From positions 1-64,000 of the forward strand of contig CAUWBF010000005.1 of NCBI GenBank assembly GCA_963557785.1: a stretch of DNA of 64,000 nucleotides, written 5' to 3'. A model generated the notes under the pieces. That model worked only from the letters and a program-made list of their open reading frames with translations, did not search any database and was not told the DNA's origin. Of this stretch, positions 36,553-46,408 are shown one piece after another. A program made the translations under genes and the position numbers. Each line of letters begins with the position of its first letter. Position 1 is the first letter of the stretch. The DNA comes from Merdicola sp963557785 (GTDB lineage Bacteria > Bacillota > Clostridia > TANB77 > CAG-508).

Positions 36553-37677
36553 TTATTTAATTACTTCACTTATTACTTTGCTTAAATATTTCATACTAGT
36601 TAAACATTGATCTAAGGTATTTCCTGTTGCACCAACTTCAATTATAGTTGCTGCATTAGCTACATGCTGATTATATCTAGAGTTCCTAACAATTATAGGT
36701 TTAAATAAACCTGGATATAATTCATTTGCTTTTTCTTGTATTTTTATTGCGAATTTCAGGTTTTGTTGCCAATTAGGATGATTTAGTCCTCCTCCATCTG
36801 TTCCTATTACAAACATAATTTGTGCTGCATATTCATCTCCTATTCTTACAGTAGGAGCATATTCTGGACTAGAACCTATAGCATCTCTATGTAAATCAAA
36901 TACTATTTGAGTATTTGGTTTTGTACTTAAATTGTTTTTAACTGTAATTAATGATCTGCTATATGATCCTGTATATGCTGGATAATCATGATAAGTTTTA
37001 TCGTGATTTACTTCATATCCATAGTTTACTAAATATTTTTGTAATTCATCGCCTACTCTTGATACAGTATAATTTAAATCTGTTGTTCTATAATTTCCTG
37101 TTGCTTCATAGTTATATGCTTCACTTTGTGTATAGCTTTCGCAGGTATGCGTATGAAATATTAATATATCTTTTGTATCATTTAATTGAATATTAGGCTC
37201 TAAGACTTCTTGTGTTAATTCTTTATTCGATTCATTCTTAATTAATACAGTTCCATATGTATCTGTATATTTAGTAGATATTTGGTTATTCTCTATTACT
37301 TCAGTTTTTACATCTGTTTTTGCTTCTTCTATTTTTTCTTCTTGATTTTTTTCTGGAATAATATTAACCTCTTTTGCTTTTATATTTTTACTCATTCCAA
37401 GTTCCATATTTAATATTTTTTCTATAAAAGTTTCATCTATATTATTTGTGGTCTCCTTTTTATTTAATAATGGTACCGTATCTTGCAGAGAATTTTTTAT
37501 TAATTTTATTCTTATTTGACTTATATTAATGTTCATCTTTATAAGGCTAACTTTTTCTTTCTTTATCTTTAAATCAGAAAAATATCTAGCAATCCCAACA
37601 GTTATTATTAATATAATTGTTAGTTTTACTAGATATTTTAATATATCTTTTATATTTAATACTTTTACATTTATCAT
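36553..37677 (-). CDS. spoIIP: Stage II sporulation protein P, peptidoglycan amidase/endopeptidase
   Basis: This 374-residue protein has an N-terminal membrane anchor (about 12-32), a polar linker with Glu/Lys-rich sequence and a C-terminal SpoIIP domain (about 165-374) with ILIFHTHTCESYT, FDLHRDAIG and IIEVGATGNT. SpoIIP works with SpoIID and SpoIIM to thin septal peptidoglycan for forespore engulfment. AAAGGAG lies about 11 bases before the ATG. The usual neighbour gpr is not here. Confidence 0.93.
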   Translation of the reverse strand: MINVKVLNIKDILKYLVKLTIILIITVGIARYFSDLKIKKEKVSLIKMNINISQIRIKLIKNSLQDTVPLLNKKETTNNIDETFIEKILNMELGMSKNIKAKEVNIIPEKNQEEKIEEAKTDVKTEVIENNQISTKYTDTYGTVLIKNESNKELTQEVLEPNIQLNDTKDILIFHTHTCESYTQSEAYNYEATGNYRTTDLNYTVSRVGDELQKYLVNYGYEVNHDKTYHDYPAYTGSYSRSLITVKNNLSTKPNTQIVFDLHRDAIGSSPEYAPTVRIGDEYAAQIMFVIGTDGGGLNHPNWQQNLKFAIKIQEKANELYPGLFKPIIVRNSRYNQHVANAATIIEVGATGNTLDQCLTSMKYLSKVISEVIK

Positions 37678-37736
37678 AATTAGTAAATTTCTCCTTTGTT
37701 ATATACTACTCTTTACTAATTTATGATACTTATTTT

Positions 37737-39056
37737 TTATTTATTACCATTAATTTTTTCTATTACTTTATCTAATGATAATGTTTCTTGACTACCTGTA
37801 TTCATGTCTTTTAATGTTACTACATTATTTTTTATTTCATCTTCTCCTATTACTATTACATAAGGTATATTTAATTTATCTGCATATTTAAATTTTGCTT
37901 TTATTTTTTTATCATTTAAATATACTTCTGTACTAATTCCTGAATTTCTTAATATCGTAGCTGTCTCGATGCTCTTTTCTATGTCTTCTCCCATTGAAAC
38001 TACCAATACTTTTGATACAGATTTTTGCTCAGCTTTTATTATATTCATTTCATTTAATTTATAGAATAGTCTTGTAAGTCCTATAGATACACCTACTCCA
38101 GGAAGTTTCTTGTCTGTATAATATTCTGCTAAGCTTTCATATCTTCCTCCTGAGCATACACTTCCTAAACTTCTATAATCATCTAAAAATGTTTCATATA
38201 CTGTTCCTGTATAATAATCTAAACCTCTTGCTATAGTATAATCAACTTTAAAGTTTTCGTCAGGAACTCCAAATAATCTTATATTTTTTACAACGTCTTT
38301 TAGTTCTTTTAAACCTTCAGCAAAAAGTTCATTTTTTATATTTAATTCTTCTAATTTTAATAATTTTTCATCTGTATTTCCTGATATTTCTATAAAGTTC
38401 ATAATTGTATCTATTGAATTATTATCTATATTTAGTTCTTGTAATTCTTTTACAACTTTATCTTTTCCAATTTTTTCTATCTTATCTATAATTCTCATTA
38501 TTTCTATAGATTTTTCTTTTAATTTTAATGATTCATATAGTCCATTTAATATTTTTCTGTTATTTATACGAATTGTAAATTTATCAAAACCTAATTGTTT
38601 GAATATATTATATATAACGCTTGGTAGTTCTGCATCATATATAACGCTTAGCTCTCCATCACCAATAATATCTATATCACATTGATAAAATTCACGAAAT
38701 CTTCCTTTTTGAGGTCTTTCTCCTCTATATACTTTTCCAATTTGGTATCTTCTAAATGGAAAACTTAATTCATTATAATACTGTGATACATATTTTGCTA
38801 GTGGTACAGTTAAATCAAATCTTAAAGATAAGTCATTATCTCCTTTATTAAATCTATAAATTTGTTTTTCTGTCTCTCCTCCAGCTTTTGCTAGCAATAC
38901 ATCTGATAGTTCTATAATTGGTGTATCTAATGGTAAAAATCCATAATTTTCATATGTATTTTTAATTATATCTTTTATTTGATTAAATAGAATTTGCTCT
39001 GTTGGCATTAATTCCATAAAACCTGGTAAAGTTCTTGGTTCAACTTTTTTATTCAT
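37737..39056 (-). CDS. hisS: Histidyl-tRNA synthetase
   Basis: This 439-residue class II synthetase has LPGFMELMPTEQILFNQI near the start, motif 2 YRGERPQKGRFREFYQCDID, the histidine motif GLDYYTGTVYE and motif 3 GVSIGLTRLF, followed by the anticodon-binding domain (about 340-435). It charges tRNA-His. TTAGGAGG precedes the ATG and it follows the hydrolase gene by 10 bases, so regulation by a T-box is unlikely at this site. Confidence 0.96.
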   Translation of the reverse strand: MNKKVEPRTLPGFMELMPTEQILFNQIKDIIKNTYENYGFLPLDTPIIELSDVLLAKAGGETEKQIYRFNKGDNDLSLRFDLTVPLAKYVSQYYNELSFPFRRYQIGKVYRGERPQKGRFREFYQCDIDIIGDGELSVIYDAELPSVIYNIFKQLGFDKFTIRINNRKILNGLYESLKLKEKSIEIMRIIDKIEKIGKDKVVKELQELNIDNNSIDTIMNFIEISGNTDEKLLKLEELNIKNELFAEGLKELKDVVKNIRLFGVPDENFKVDYTIARGLDYYTGTVYETFLDDYRSLGSVCSGGRYESLAEYYTDKKLPGVGVSIGLTRLFYKLNEMNIIKAEQKSVSKVLVVSMGEDIEKSIETATILRNSGISTEVYLNDKKIKAKFKYADKLNIPYVIVIGEDEIKNNVVTLKDMNTGSQETLSLDKVIEKINGNK

Positions 39057-39066
39057 ATTTTACCTC

Positions 39067-39714
39067 CTAATAATCTTTAGGTCTTAGTTCTAAATATATT
39101 GGTTTTTCTTCTTTTATCATTGTTGCTTTTCCATGTCCTGGGTATACAATAGTATCATCTGGTAATACTAACAGTCTTTTAGTTATAGAATTCATAATAT
39201 CTTCTAAACTTGAAGTTGGTAAATCTGTTCTTCCCCAAGTACCTCTAAATAGAGTATCTCCTGAGAATAGCATTTTTTCTTTTTCACAATATAATGATGT
39301 ACTCCCTTTAGTATGTCCCGGTGTATGTATAACTTGTAATTCTGTTTCTCCAACATGAATTAAATCGTTATCATCTATTCTTGAATCTACATCTAGTTCT
39401 ATTCTTCCTAATCCTATATATTCACATAAGTTAATTTCTGGATTGTTTAGTCCTTTACTATCTATTCTGTGTATAAGTATTTTTCCTCCATATCTTTCTT
39501 TTAGTTCATTCACTCCTCCGATATGGTCTCCATGGCAATGTGTTAAATATATATATTTTACTTTTGCTTTAAGAATGTCTAGCATTTTTGCGATTTTATC
39601 TACTTCGCCACCTGGATCTATTACTATAGCCTCTTTAGATTTTTCATCAAATATTATATAGCAATTTGTTGGATCTCCAATCCATGTATTTATCTTAAGT
39701 TCTTTTAATATCAT
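39067..39714 (-). CDS. Metallo-beta-lactamase-fold hydrolase (glyoxalase II-like)
   Basis: This 215-residue protein has the metal motif THCHGDHIGG (about 58-67), HTPGHTKGSTSL, SGDTLFRGTWGRTD and YPGHGKATM. This matches YcbL/GloB-like single-domain enzymes that hydrolyse thioesters such as S-lactoylglutathione analogues, but the C-terminal glutathione domain of true GloB is absent. It lies between rel and hisS with short gaps, an arrangement shared by many clostridia. Substrate unknown. Confidence 0.88.
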   Translation of the reverse strand: MILKELKINTWIGDPTNCYIIFDEKSKEAIVIDPGGEVDKIAKMLDILKAKVKYIYLTHCHGDHIGGVNELKERYGGKILIHRIDSKGLNNPEINLCEYIGLGRIELDVDSRIDDNDLIHVGETELQVIHTPGHTKGSTSLYCEKEKMLFSGDTLFRGTWGRTDLPTSSLEDIMNSITKRLLVLPDDTIVYPGHGKATMIKEEKPIYLELRPKDY

Positions 39715-39735
39715 CTTTATCCCTTCTCTTGAACT

Positions 39736-41934
39736 TTATTTTTTCTTTCTAGTTACTTCATATACACTATCTATTTTTCTTAGTGATTTTATAACATTGT
39801 TTAAGTCTTCTATATTTAAAACTTCTATTGTTAATTCAGTAATAGCTATTTTTTCCTTAGTTACTCTTGAATTTACAGCTTGTAATGTTGTTTTAGTATT
39901 ACTTATTTCTTTTATTATGTCCGCTAAAAGTCCATTTCTATCATTTGCAAACATTTCTATATCAACTGTATAAGAAGATTTTGCTTGATTTGCCCAGGCT
40001 ACATCTATAATTCTGTTTTCTTCTTCTATTAACTCTTTTAAGTTTTTACAGTCTGCTCTATGTACTGAAACACCTCTTCCTTTTGTTATAAATCCTACGA
40101 TTTCATCACCTGGTACTGGGTTACAGCATTTAGATAATTTTACTAAGCAGTTATCTATACCTTTAACGATTACACCATTATCTGCTGTTTTATTTTGTGT
40201 TCTTCTTGTTTTTGATAGTTCTTCAATCTTTTCCTCTATATTTTCCTCATTATGATTTTTTCTATATTCTTGAAGTATTCTTGCTATAATTTTTACTTGA
40301 GATATTGCTCCAAAACCAACGCTTGCATACATATCCTCTACATTTTTAAATTTATATTTATCTAATGCAGCATTAACATATTCTTGTTTGAATAGTTCTG
40401 TATAGCTCATTCCAATTCTCTTTATTTCTTTTTCTATTAATTCTTTTCCTTTTATTGTATTTTCTTCTCTTTGCTCTTTTTTGAACCAAGATTGGATTTT
40501 GCTTTTTGCTTTAGTTGTTTTTATAAATTTTAACCAGTCACGACTTGGTCCTTTTTGAGAATCAGACGTTAATATTTCTACTATATCTCCATTTTTTAAT
40601 TTTGTTATAATTGGCATCATTTTGCTATTAATTTTACAGCCAACCATATGATTTCCTATTTCTTCATGTATACTATATGCAAAATCTATAGGCGTTGCAT
40701 CTGTAGGTAAAACTTGTATTTTTCCTTTTGGTGTAAATACATATACTTCATCCTCAAATAATTCTGTTTTAAGAGTTTCTAAAAATTCTTGTGGATCTTG
40801 CATATCTTTTTGCCACTCTAAAGTTTCTCTAAGCCAAGATAGTTTGTCATCTGTAACTTTTACTACTTGTTTACCTTTTTTACTATAATTTGCCTCTTTA
40901 TATGCCCAGTGTGCAGCAATACCATATTCTGCTATTCTGTGCATGTCCCAAGTACGAATTTGAACTTCAAATGGTGTTCCCTTCTCTCCCAATAGAGTGG
41001 TATGTATAGATTGGTACATATTTGGTTTAGGTACAGATATATAGTCTTTAAATCTTCCTGGCATTGGATTGTACATTTCATGTACAACTCCTAACGCTGT
41101 ATAACAGTCTTTTACAGAGTTTACTAATATTCTAAGAGCAAATAAATCGTATATTTGATCTAATGTCTTATTATCTCTTTTCATTTTTCTATATATACTA
41201 TATAAATGTTTTGCTCTACCTGTAACTTCCGCTTCTATTTTTTCTTTTTTTAGTTCTACTCTAATATCTTCCATTATTTTTTCAATGAATTTTAGTCTTT
41301 CTTCTCTTTTCTTATCTAAACCTTCAACTAATTCATGATATTCTTCTGGATAAAGATATTTGAAAGATAAATCCTCTAATTCCCATTTTAATGAATAAAC
41401 ACCAAGTCTATTAGCAAGTGGTGCATATAGCTCCATCGTTTCCTTAGCATTTGCAACTTGTCTTTCTCTTGAAAGATATTTTAATGTTCTCATATTATGC
41501 AATCTATCAGCTAGTTTTATTAATATAACTCTTATATCTTTTCCCATCGCTAAGAACATTTTTCTATAATCTTCTACTTGTTGTTCTTCTGTAGTTGTAA
41601 ATTGAAGCTTTCCTAGTTTTGTAACACCTGCTACCATATCAGCAATTTCTTGACCAAATTCTCTTACTAAATCTTCGTTTGTTAAATCTGTATCTTCAAC
41701 AACGTCATGAAGTAATGCTGCTGCTATTGTAGAATCATCTAATCCTATATCTGCAAGTGTATAAGCAACTTGTATTGGGTGTATAATATATGGTTCTCCT
41801 GATTTTCTACATTGATCCCCATGATGTTCTACAGCACAATTATACGCTTTTAGTATTAATTTTGTATCTGGCCATCTTGCATGTTCTTTTCTTTTTGCAA
41901 TTACATCCTGAATATTTATTTCTTTTTCCTTCAT
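39736..41934 (-). CDS. rel: Bifunctional (p)ppGpp synthetase/hydrolase
   Basis: This protein of about 732 residues has an HD hydrolase domain (HDVVEDTD and KLADRLHNMRTL), a RelA/SpoT synthetase domain, TGS (VYVFTPKGKIQVLPTDATPIDFA), a CC/zinc-finger region with ADC, and a C-terminal ACT domain. It makes and degrades the stringent-response alarmone. Several starts are close together (GTG 41946, ATG 41943, ATG 41934). The AAAGGGTGAT site is best spaced for 41934. It follows recJ directly, so they probably share a transcript. Confidence 0.95.
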   Translation of the reverse strand: MKEKEINIQDVIAKRKEHARWPDTKLILKAYNCAVEHHGDQCRKSGEPYIIHPIQVAYTLADIGLDDSTIAAALLHDVVEDTDLTNEDLVREFGQEIADMVAGVTKLGKLQFTTTEEQQVEDYRKMFLAMGKDIRVILIKLADRLHNMRTLKYLSRERQVANAKETMELYAPLANRLGVYSLKWELEDLSFKYLYPEEYHELVEGLDKKREERLKFIEKIMEDIRVELKKEKIEAEVTGRAKHLYSIYRKMKRDNKTLDQIYDLFALRILVNSVKDCYTALGVVHEMYNPMPGRFKDYISVPKPNMYQSIHTTLLGEKGTPFEVQIRTWDMHRIAEYGIAAHWAYKEANYSKKGKQVVKVTDDKLSWLRETLEWQKDMQDPQEFLETLKTELFEDEVYVFTPKGKIQVLPTDATPIDFAYSIHEEIGNHMVGCKINSKMMPIITKLKNGDIVEILTSDSQKGPSRDWLKFIKTTKAKSKIQSWFKKEQREENTIKGKELIEKEIKRIGMSYTELFKQEYVNAALDKYKFKNVEDMYASVGFGAISQVKIIARILQEYRKNHNEENIEEKIEELSKTRRTQNKTADNGVIVKGIDNCLVKLSKCCNPVPGDEIVGFITKGRGVSVHRADCKNLKELIEEENRIIDVAWANQAKSSYTVDIEMFANDRNGLLADIIKEISNTKTTLQAVNSRVTKEKIAITELTIEVLNIEDLNNVIKSLRKIDSVYEVTRKKK

Positions 41935-41959
41935 AATAATCATCACCCTTTATTGGTCT

Positions 41960-43648
41960 CTATATTGATTTCATCATATCTTTTAGATTTATTTGTATCA
42001 TTTCATTACCATTGTAGTTATTTATTTCTAATACTCCAACTATATCTACCTTATCTCCTATAAGATATTCATTTACTAAATGCCCCATATTAAATCCTAT
42101 TGCATTAATTACATAGTTTGTATCTTTTAGTGTTAATTTTAAATGTTTTCCTTCTGTTAATGCTCTAATTGAATCTATTTTTAAATTCTTATATAAAAAT
42201 AGTGGCATCTTGTTTCCTTCTCCAAATGGTTCTAACATTTCTAATGATTCTACAATATCTTTTGTCATATCTTTTAATGTTATTTGACCATCTATATAAA
42301 TAACTGGTTGTATTTCGTCTATATGTTTATTTTTAGCAACTTCTTCAAATTTTTGTTTAAATTTTTCAAAATTCTCCTTTTTTAGACTTAAACCAACTGC
42401 CATTTCATGTCCGCCATATTTTTCTAATAGTTCTTCACATTCGTATAATGCTTCATGTAAATCGAATCCTGGGACACTTCTTCCAGAACCTTTAGCTATA
42501 TCATCTTCAAATCCTAATAATATACTTGGTTTAAAATATAATTCTGTTACTTTTGAAGATACTATTCCTATTACTCCATGATGCCAATTATCTCCTGCTA
42601 CAACAATAGAGTTCGCTTTATCTAATCCTTCATTATGTATTTTTTGTATAGCCTCATCATATATCTTCTTTTCTGTTTCTTGTCTTAATTTATTGTACTC
42701 ATTTAAATTATTTGTTATTTGTTTTACTTCTTCTTCATCATCTGATAGGAACAGTTTTAAAGCATCCTCTTCATGTCCCATTCTTCCACAAGCATTTATT
42801 CTTGGTGCTATTCCAAATGATATTGTATTTGAGTCTATTTTTCTATATCCTATTGTTTTTAATAATTCTTTTAGTCCTAAGTTTTTAGTAACTTCTAATA
42901 GTTTTAATCCTAATTTTGCAATTACTCTATTTTCCTTTTCTAATGGAACAATATCAGATATAGTTCCTACACATACTAAATCTAAATATTTAAGAAATTC
43001 TTTTTCTTCTAAATTTAATTTTATAGATATTGCTTGAATTACTTTAAATACTACTCCTACTCCTGCTAATCCTCTAAACGGATATGTATTATCTTTTCTT
43101 TTAGCATCTATAACCGCTATTGCATTTGGTAATTCTTCTCCTGCTTCATGATGATCTGTTACTATAGTCTCAATTCCTAAGCTATTAGCATATTCAATTT
43201 CATTTATAGCAGAAATTCCACAATCAACTGTAATAATTAAAGTCTTCTTCTTATTTTTGATTGTATCTATTGCATCTTTGTTTAATCCGTATCCTTCATC
43301 TAGTCTATTTGGTATGTATGTATCTACAATTAATCCTCTTTCTTCTAGAAATTTTTTTAATACTGTAGTACTTGTTATTCCATCTACATCATAATCTCCA
43401 TATATTATGACATTTTCTTTATTATCTATGGCTTTTATTATTCTATTCACAGCTATATCCATATCTTTAAATAGAAACGGATCATTAAAATCTTTCCTAG
43501 TAGGAGCTAAAAAAATCCTGATGTCTTCATCTGAACCTATTTTTCTATTTGCAATTATTTCAGATAATAATTCATTTAAATTAAATTTATTACTTATTCT
43601 TTTTATTTGTTCCTCATCTGTGTTGTAAAATTGCCATTTTTTATTCAT
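41960..43648 (-). CDS. recJ: Single-strand DNA exonuclease RecJ
   Basis: This 562-residue DHH phosphoesterase has YGDYDVDGITSTT (about 79-91), VDCGISAINE, VTDHHEAGEELP and the DHHA1 motif GSGRSVPGFDLHEAL, then an OB-fold tail. It degrades 5' single-stranded ends in recombination and repair. GAGGAG precedes the ATG. It is the short form, without the extra C-terminal region of Bacillus RecJ. Confidence 0.94.
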   Translation of the reverse strand: MNKKWQFYNTDEEQIKRISNKFNLNELLSEIIANRKIGSDEDIRIFLAPTRKDFNDPFLFKDMDIAVNRIIKAIDNKENVIIYGDYDVDGITSTTVLKKFLEERGLIVDTYIPNRLDEGYGLNKDAIDTIKNKKKTLIITVDCGISAINEIEYANSLGIETIVTDHHEAGEELPNAIAVIDAKRKDNTYPFRGLAGVGVVFKVIQAISIKLNLEEKEFLKYLDLVCVGTISDIVPLEKENRVIAKLGLKLLEVTKNLGLKELLKTIGYRKIDSNTISFGIAPRINACGRMGHEEDALKLFLSDDEEEVKQITNNLNEYNKLRQETEKKIYDEAIQKIHNEGLDKANSIVVAGDNWHHGVIGIVSSKVTELYFKPSILLGFEDDIAKGSGRSVPGFDLHEALYECEELLEKYGGHEMAVGLSLKKENFEKFKQKFEEVAKNKHIDEIQPVIYIDGQITLKDMTKDIVESLEMLEPFGEGNKMPLFLYKNLKIDSIRALTEGKHLKLTLKDTNYVINAIGFNMGHLVNEYLIGDKVDIVGVLEINNYNGNEMIQINLKDMMKSI

Positions 43649-43727
43649 TCACTTTCTCCTCAAATTAACTCAATTTGTACATAATTTTATAACATTTTGC
43701 TAAAAAAGTAAAGAAAGTAACTATAAT

Positions 43728-43756
43728 AAAAAAGACTATTTATCAAATAGCCTTTT
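43728..43756 (-). terminator. Terminator after the zinc peptidase gene
   Basis: On the minus strand AAAAGGCTATTT pairs with AAATAGTCTTTT (one G-U), followed by TT, just after the stop at 43762. Confidence 0.8.
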
Positions 43757-43761
43757 ATGTT

Positions 43762-44472
43762 TTATATAAATTGAATTATAGTTACTATTATTAAGTATAT
43801 AATTATCTTTAACATTCCAGATAAAAATAATTGATAGTTTGCAAGTTTTATTCCTTTTTCATTTAATTTATCATACTCATCTAATAAATCTTTTATTTCT
43901 TCTTTAGTTACTATATTTTTTTCTTTATTTTCTGATTCTATATATTTTTCTGCCAAATATCTTGCTCTTGTCATTGCATCTGTTTCTAAAAATTCTCTTA
44001 CAAATATCCAAATTGTATTTGCTATAAATAGTATTGATAGCCATATTGGATATGAATTAATAACTTTAAATATTGTTAATATGCTTATCAATATAAAATA
44101 TATTACATATAGATTTGAAAATATATAATTAAACCATAGTATTTTTTTATCTTGAATTGAATGTATGCATTCATGTGCTATTGTTTGAATTCTTGTAAAT
44201 GTTCCTTTTATATTTGCAATATTTATTGTATTCGTTGCAATAAAATAAAAACTTGATTCATTTTCTGTATTTTCTTTGATGTTTACATTATCATTTTTTA
44301 TAATCTTTAATATACTTTTGCATATTTCAATATTATCTGAAAATTTATTTGAAATATTATCTAATTTGTGATTTTCTGCTATATCTTTTATGTCTTTTAT
44401 TTTCGTATTAATTATTATTTTTAAGATTATTGTTGCTATTATAGATATTAATAAAACAACTATATATGACAT
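43762..44472 (-). CDS. Membrane zinc metallopeptidase (YugP-like)
   Basis: This 236-residue protein has an N-terminal hydrophobic segment, then HECIH at 100-104 (HExxH zinc motif) within TIAHECIHSIQ. Two central membrane segments follow, then EFLETDAMTRARYLA, whose Glu could be the third zinc ligand, and a C-terminal membrane segment. This fits the YugP/Zn_peptidase_2 family, whose substrates are unknown. It follows ylbF by about 20 bases; AAGGAGAG precedes the ATG. Confidence 0.78.
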   Translation of the reverse strand: MSYIVVLLISIIATIILKIIINTKIKDIKDIAENHKLDNISNKFSDNIEICKSILKIIKNDNVNIKENTENESSFYFIATNTINIANIKGTFTRIQTIAHECIHSIQDKKILWFNYIFSNLYVIYFILISILTIFKVINSYPIWLSILFIANTIWIFVREFLETDAMTRARYLAEKYIESENKEKNIVTKEEIKDLLDEYDKLNEKGIKLANYQLFLSGMLKIIIYLIIVTIIQFI

Positions 44473-44494
44473 AATTCTCTCCTTATAAATTTAT

Positions 44495-44830
44495 TTACAT
44501 TATTACATCTTTTATAGATTCACTTATTATTTTATTAATATCTGTTATCATTACACTAAATTTAATTTCAAGATCAAAGTATTTTTTTGCAATTTCATTT
44601 TGAACAAGTTCTGCATATAAATTTTGTATTTCTGTTGCTTTTTCTTCTACTGGTGTACCACCCTTTATCATCAATTTTTGCATTTCTTGTCTTGCTGTCT
44701 CGAATTTATTTATTTTTTCTTTTATTTCTGGTAAACTATTTAATTCTTCTTTTACTTTTTTATATTCTATATATTCCTCACTTTGTTTGATTTCTGAAGC
44801 TAGTTTATTAGCTGTATCATATATATTCAT
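44495..44830 (-). CDS. YlbF/YmcA family protein
   Basis: This 111-residue protein is almost wholly alpha-helical (EIKQSEEYIEYKKVKEEL, then KINKFETARQEMQKLMIKG), which is the YlbF family pattern. In Bacillus YlbF, YmcA and YaaT form a complex that guides RNase Y and affects sporulation and competence. Which paralogue this is cannot be said. AAGGAGG precedes the ATG. Confidence 0.8.
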   Translation of the reverse strand: MNIYDTANKLASEIKQSEEYIEYKKVKEELNSLPEIKEKINKFETARQEMQKLMIKGGTPVEEKATEIQNLYAELVQNEIAKKYFDLEIKFSVMITDINKIISESIKDVIM

Positions 44831-44854
44831 ATTTTACCTCCTTATATTATATAA

Positions 44855-44881
44855 ATTGGCACGATTTTCCCTCGTGCCAAT
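44855..44881 (-). terminator. Hairpin after the GT4 gene at 44888
   Basis: A 10-bp stem ATTGGCACGA / TCGTGCCAAT, GC-richer than the surroundings, lies just after the stop at 44888. The T run behind it is weak (AATTTATATAA), so it may be a leaky terminator before ylbF. Confidence 0.6.
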
Positions 44882-44887
44882 CTTCTT

Positions 44888-46180
44888 TTATGCATATGCA
44901 TGTCTTTTTTTGAAAGTTAATAAATTTGTTATTTCGTTTTCCGTATTTTTTGTTCTTTTTGTTTTCTTTGCATTTTCTTGTGCAATTTTTCTTCTTTGTT
45001 TTTCTGCCATTGTTTGACATATCGCTTTTTGATATGTAAAATGTGTATCTTGAGCAATTTTTGCCCAGTTATAATTGTCTTTTACTTTTGCTTTTGCTTT
45101 TTTCGCTACACTTGCACATAGCGCTGGATCAAACAATAATGATAATATAGAATCTGCTAGTGAATTTGGATTTCCTGCATAACTTTTCATTCCATTTACT
45201 CTGTGTTCTACAATTTCATTTAGTCCTCCAATATCAGATACAACTACTGGTGTTCCTGATAACATTCCTTCTAGTGCAACAATTCCAAATGGTTCATATG
45301 TACTTGGAAATACTGCAACATCAGCACATTTATACATTTTTGTAACGTCTTTTGAATTTAAGTATCCTGTAAAGTACACTTTATTTGATATTCCCATTGA
45401 ATTAACTTGTGCTTTTAGTTCATCCATCATACCGCCTTTTCCTGCAACAATAAGTTTTGCATCATGATATGAATTTAAAACTTTTGGCATAGCTGCTATT
45501 AAGTTTTGAATTCCTTTTTCGTATACTAGTCTTCCTACAAACAATATTATTTTTTCATTATCTGCTGCATATTTTCTTCTGAACTCGTAATCTCTTTCAA
45601 CTCCGCTATACAAGTTTAAGTTTACCCCATTTGGTACAACATTTATTTTTTCGAATGGAAGTCCAAATAATCTTTGTAATTCATTTTTCATATAGTTACT
45701 ATTAACAATAACTTCTGTTGATTCGTATGTAAGCATCCATTCTGTATCATTTATATATCTTTGTGTTTCATCATGTATTCCTGAATTTCTTCCTGCTTCT
45801 GTAGCATGAATTGTTGAAACAATAGGTATCCCAAATGAATCTTTTAATGATTTAGCAGCATATGCTACTAACCAATCATGAGCATGTATAACATCAAATG
45901 GTCCTTCCTTATTTATTATTTCCGTTGCTTTTGCTAACATGTTAAAGTTTAATTGCATAATCCAATCTATAAAGTTATTTGGGTTTATCATGTAATTATT
46001 TACTCTATATACATTTACTCCTTTGTCATTTTCATAATCTGGTACATTTCCCTCTTTATATGTAACAACCGTTACTTCGTGTCCATCTTTTATTAATCTT
46101 TTTGATAGATCATGCACAACTCTAGCTATTCCTCCAACTATTCTTGGTGGATATTCCCATGTAAGCATTAAAATTTTCAT
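44888..46180 (-). CDS. GT4 glycosyltransferase, glycogen-synthase-like
   Basis: This 430-residue GT-B enzyme has MLTWEYPPRIVGGIARVV at the start (the Lys/Gly-rich loop of glycogen-synthase-like proteins), VIHAHDWLVAYAAK, VVPNGVNLNLY, FVGRLVYEKGIQNLI, VFPSTYEPFGIVALEGM and the basic tail KTKRTKNTENE. It may elongate an alpha-glucan or modify a glycolipid. The tail (about 385-430) is a low-complexity, lysine-rich extension. AAGGAGC precedes the ATG. Confidence 0.82.
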   Translation of the reverse strand: MKILMLTWEYPPRIVGGIARVVHDLSKRLIKDGHEVTVVTYKEGNVPDYENDKGVNVYRVNNYMINPNNFIDWIMQLNFNMLAKATEIINKEGPFDVIHAHDWLVAYAAKSLKDSFGIPIVSTIHATEAGRNSGIHDETQRYINDTEWMLTYESTEVIVNSNYMKNELQRLFGLPFEKINVVPNGVNLNLYSGVERDYEFRRKYAADNEKIILFVGRLVYEKGIQNLIAAMPKVLNSYHDAKLIVAGKGGMMDELKAQVNSMGISNKVYFTGYLNSKDVTKMYKCADVAVFPSTYEPFGIVALEGMLSGTPVVVSDIGGLNEIVEHRVNGMKSYAGNPNSLADSILSLLFDPALCASVAKKAKAKVKDNYNWAKIAQDTHFTYQKAICQTMAEKQRRKIAQENAKKTKRTKNTENEITNLLTFKKRHAYA

Positions 46181-46268
46181 TTACTTTTTTGCTCCTTTCC
46201 AAGCATTTTCTTTTGTTATTCCATTTCATATAATTCTATATAAAAAACTATTAAATGTAAATATTTTT

Positions 46269-46297
46269 TTGACAAAATATTTATATTTTTTTACATT
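46269..46297 (+). promoter_or_regulatory. Possible upstream promoter of the 46409 gene
   Basis: TTGACA (46269-46274), 17 bases, TACATT (46292-46297). The -35 is perfect and the -10 has weak identity. It lies upstream of the better site at 46308-46336. Confidence 0.35.
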
Positions 46298-46307
46298 TAG
46301 TCATAAT

Positions 46308-46336
46308 TTGAAAGATTATGTAGATTATGCTATAAT
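46308..46336 (+). promoter_or_regulatory. Sigma-A-like promoter of the 46409 gene
   Basis: TTGAAA (46308-46313), 17 bases, TATAAT (46331-46336), giving a leader of about 65 bases before the ATG. Together with the terminator at 46892-46918 it makes the orphan gene a self-contained unit. Confidence 0.65.
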
Positions 46337-46408
46337 ATATTTATGAAACCTTGTTGTATTTATTATTAATAAAAGAAATTTTTTCTATTTAATTAAGGAG
46401 GGCTTATT

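Noticed and set aside
39057..39066. T-box before hisS
   Set aside because: hisS follows the hydrolase gene by 10 bases, so there is no room for a leader.
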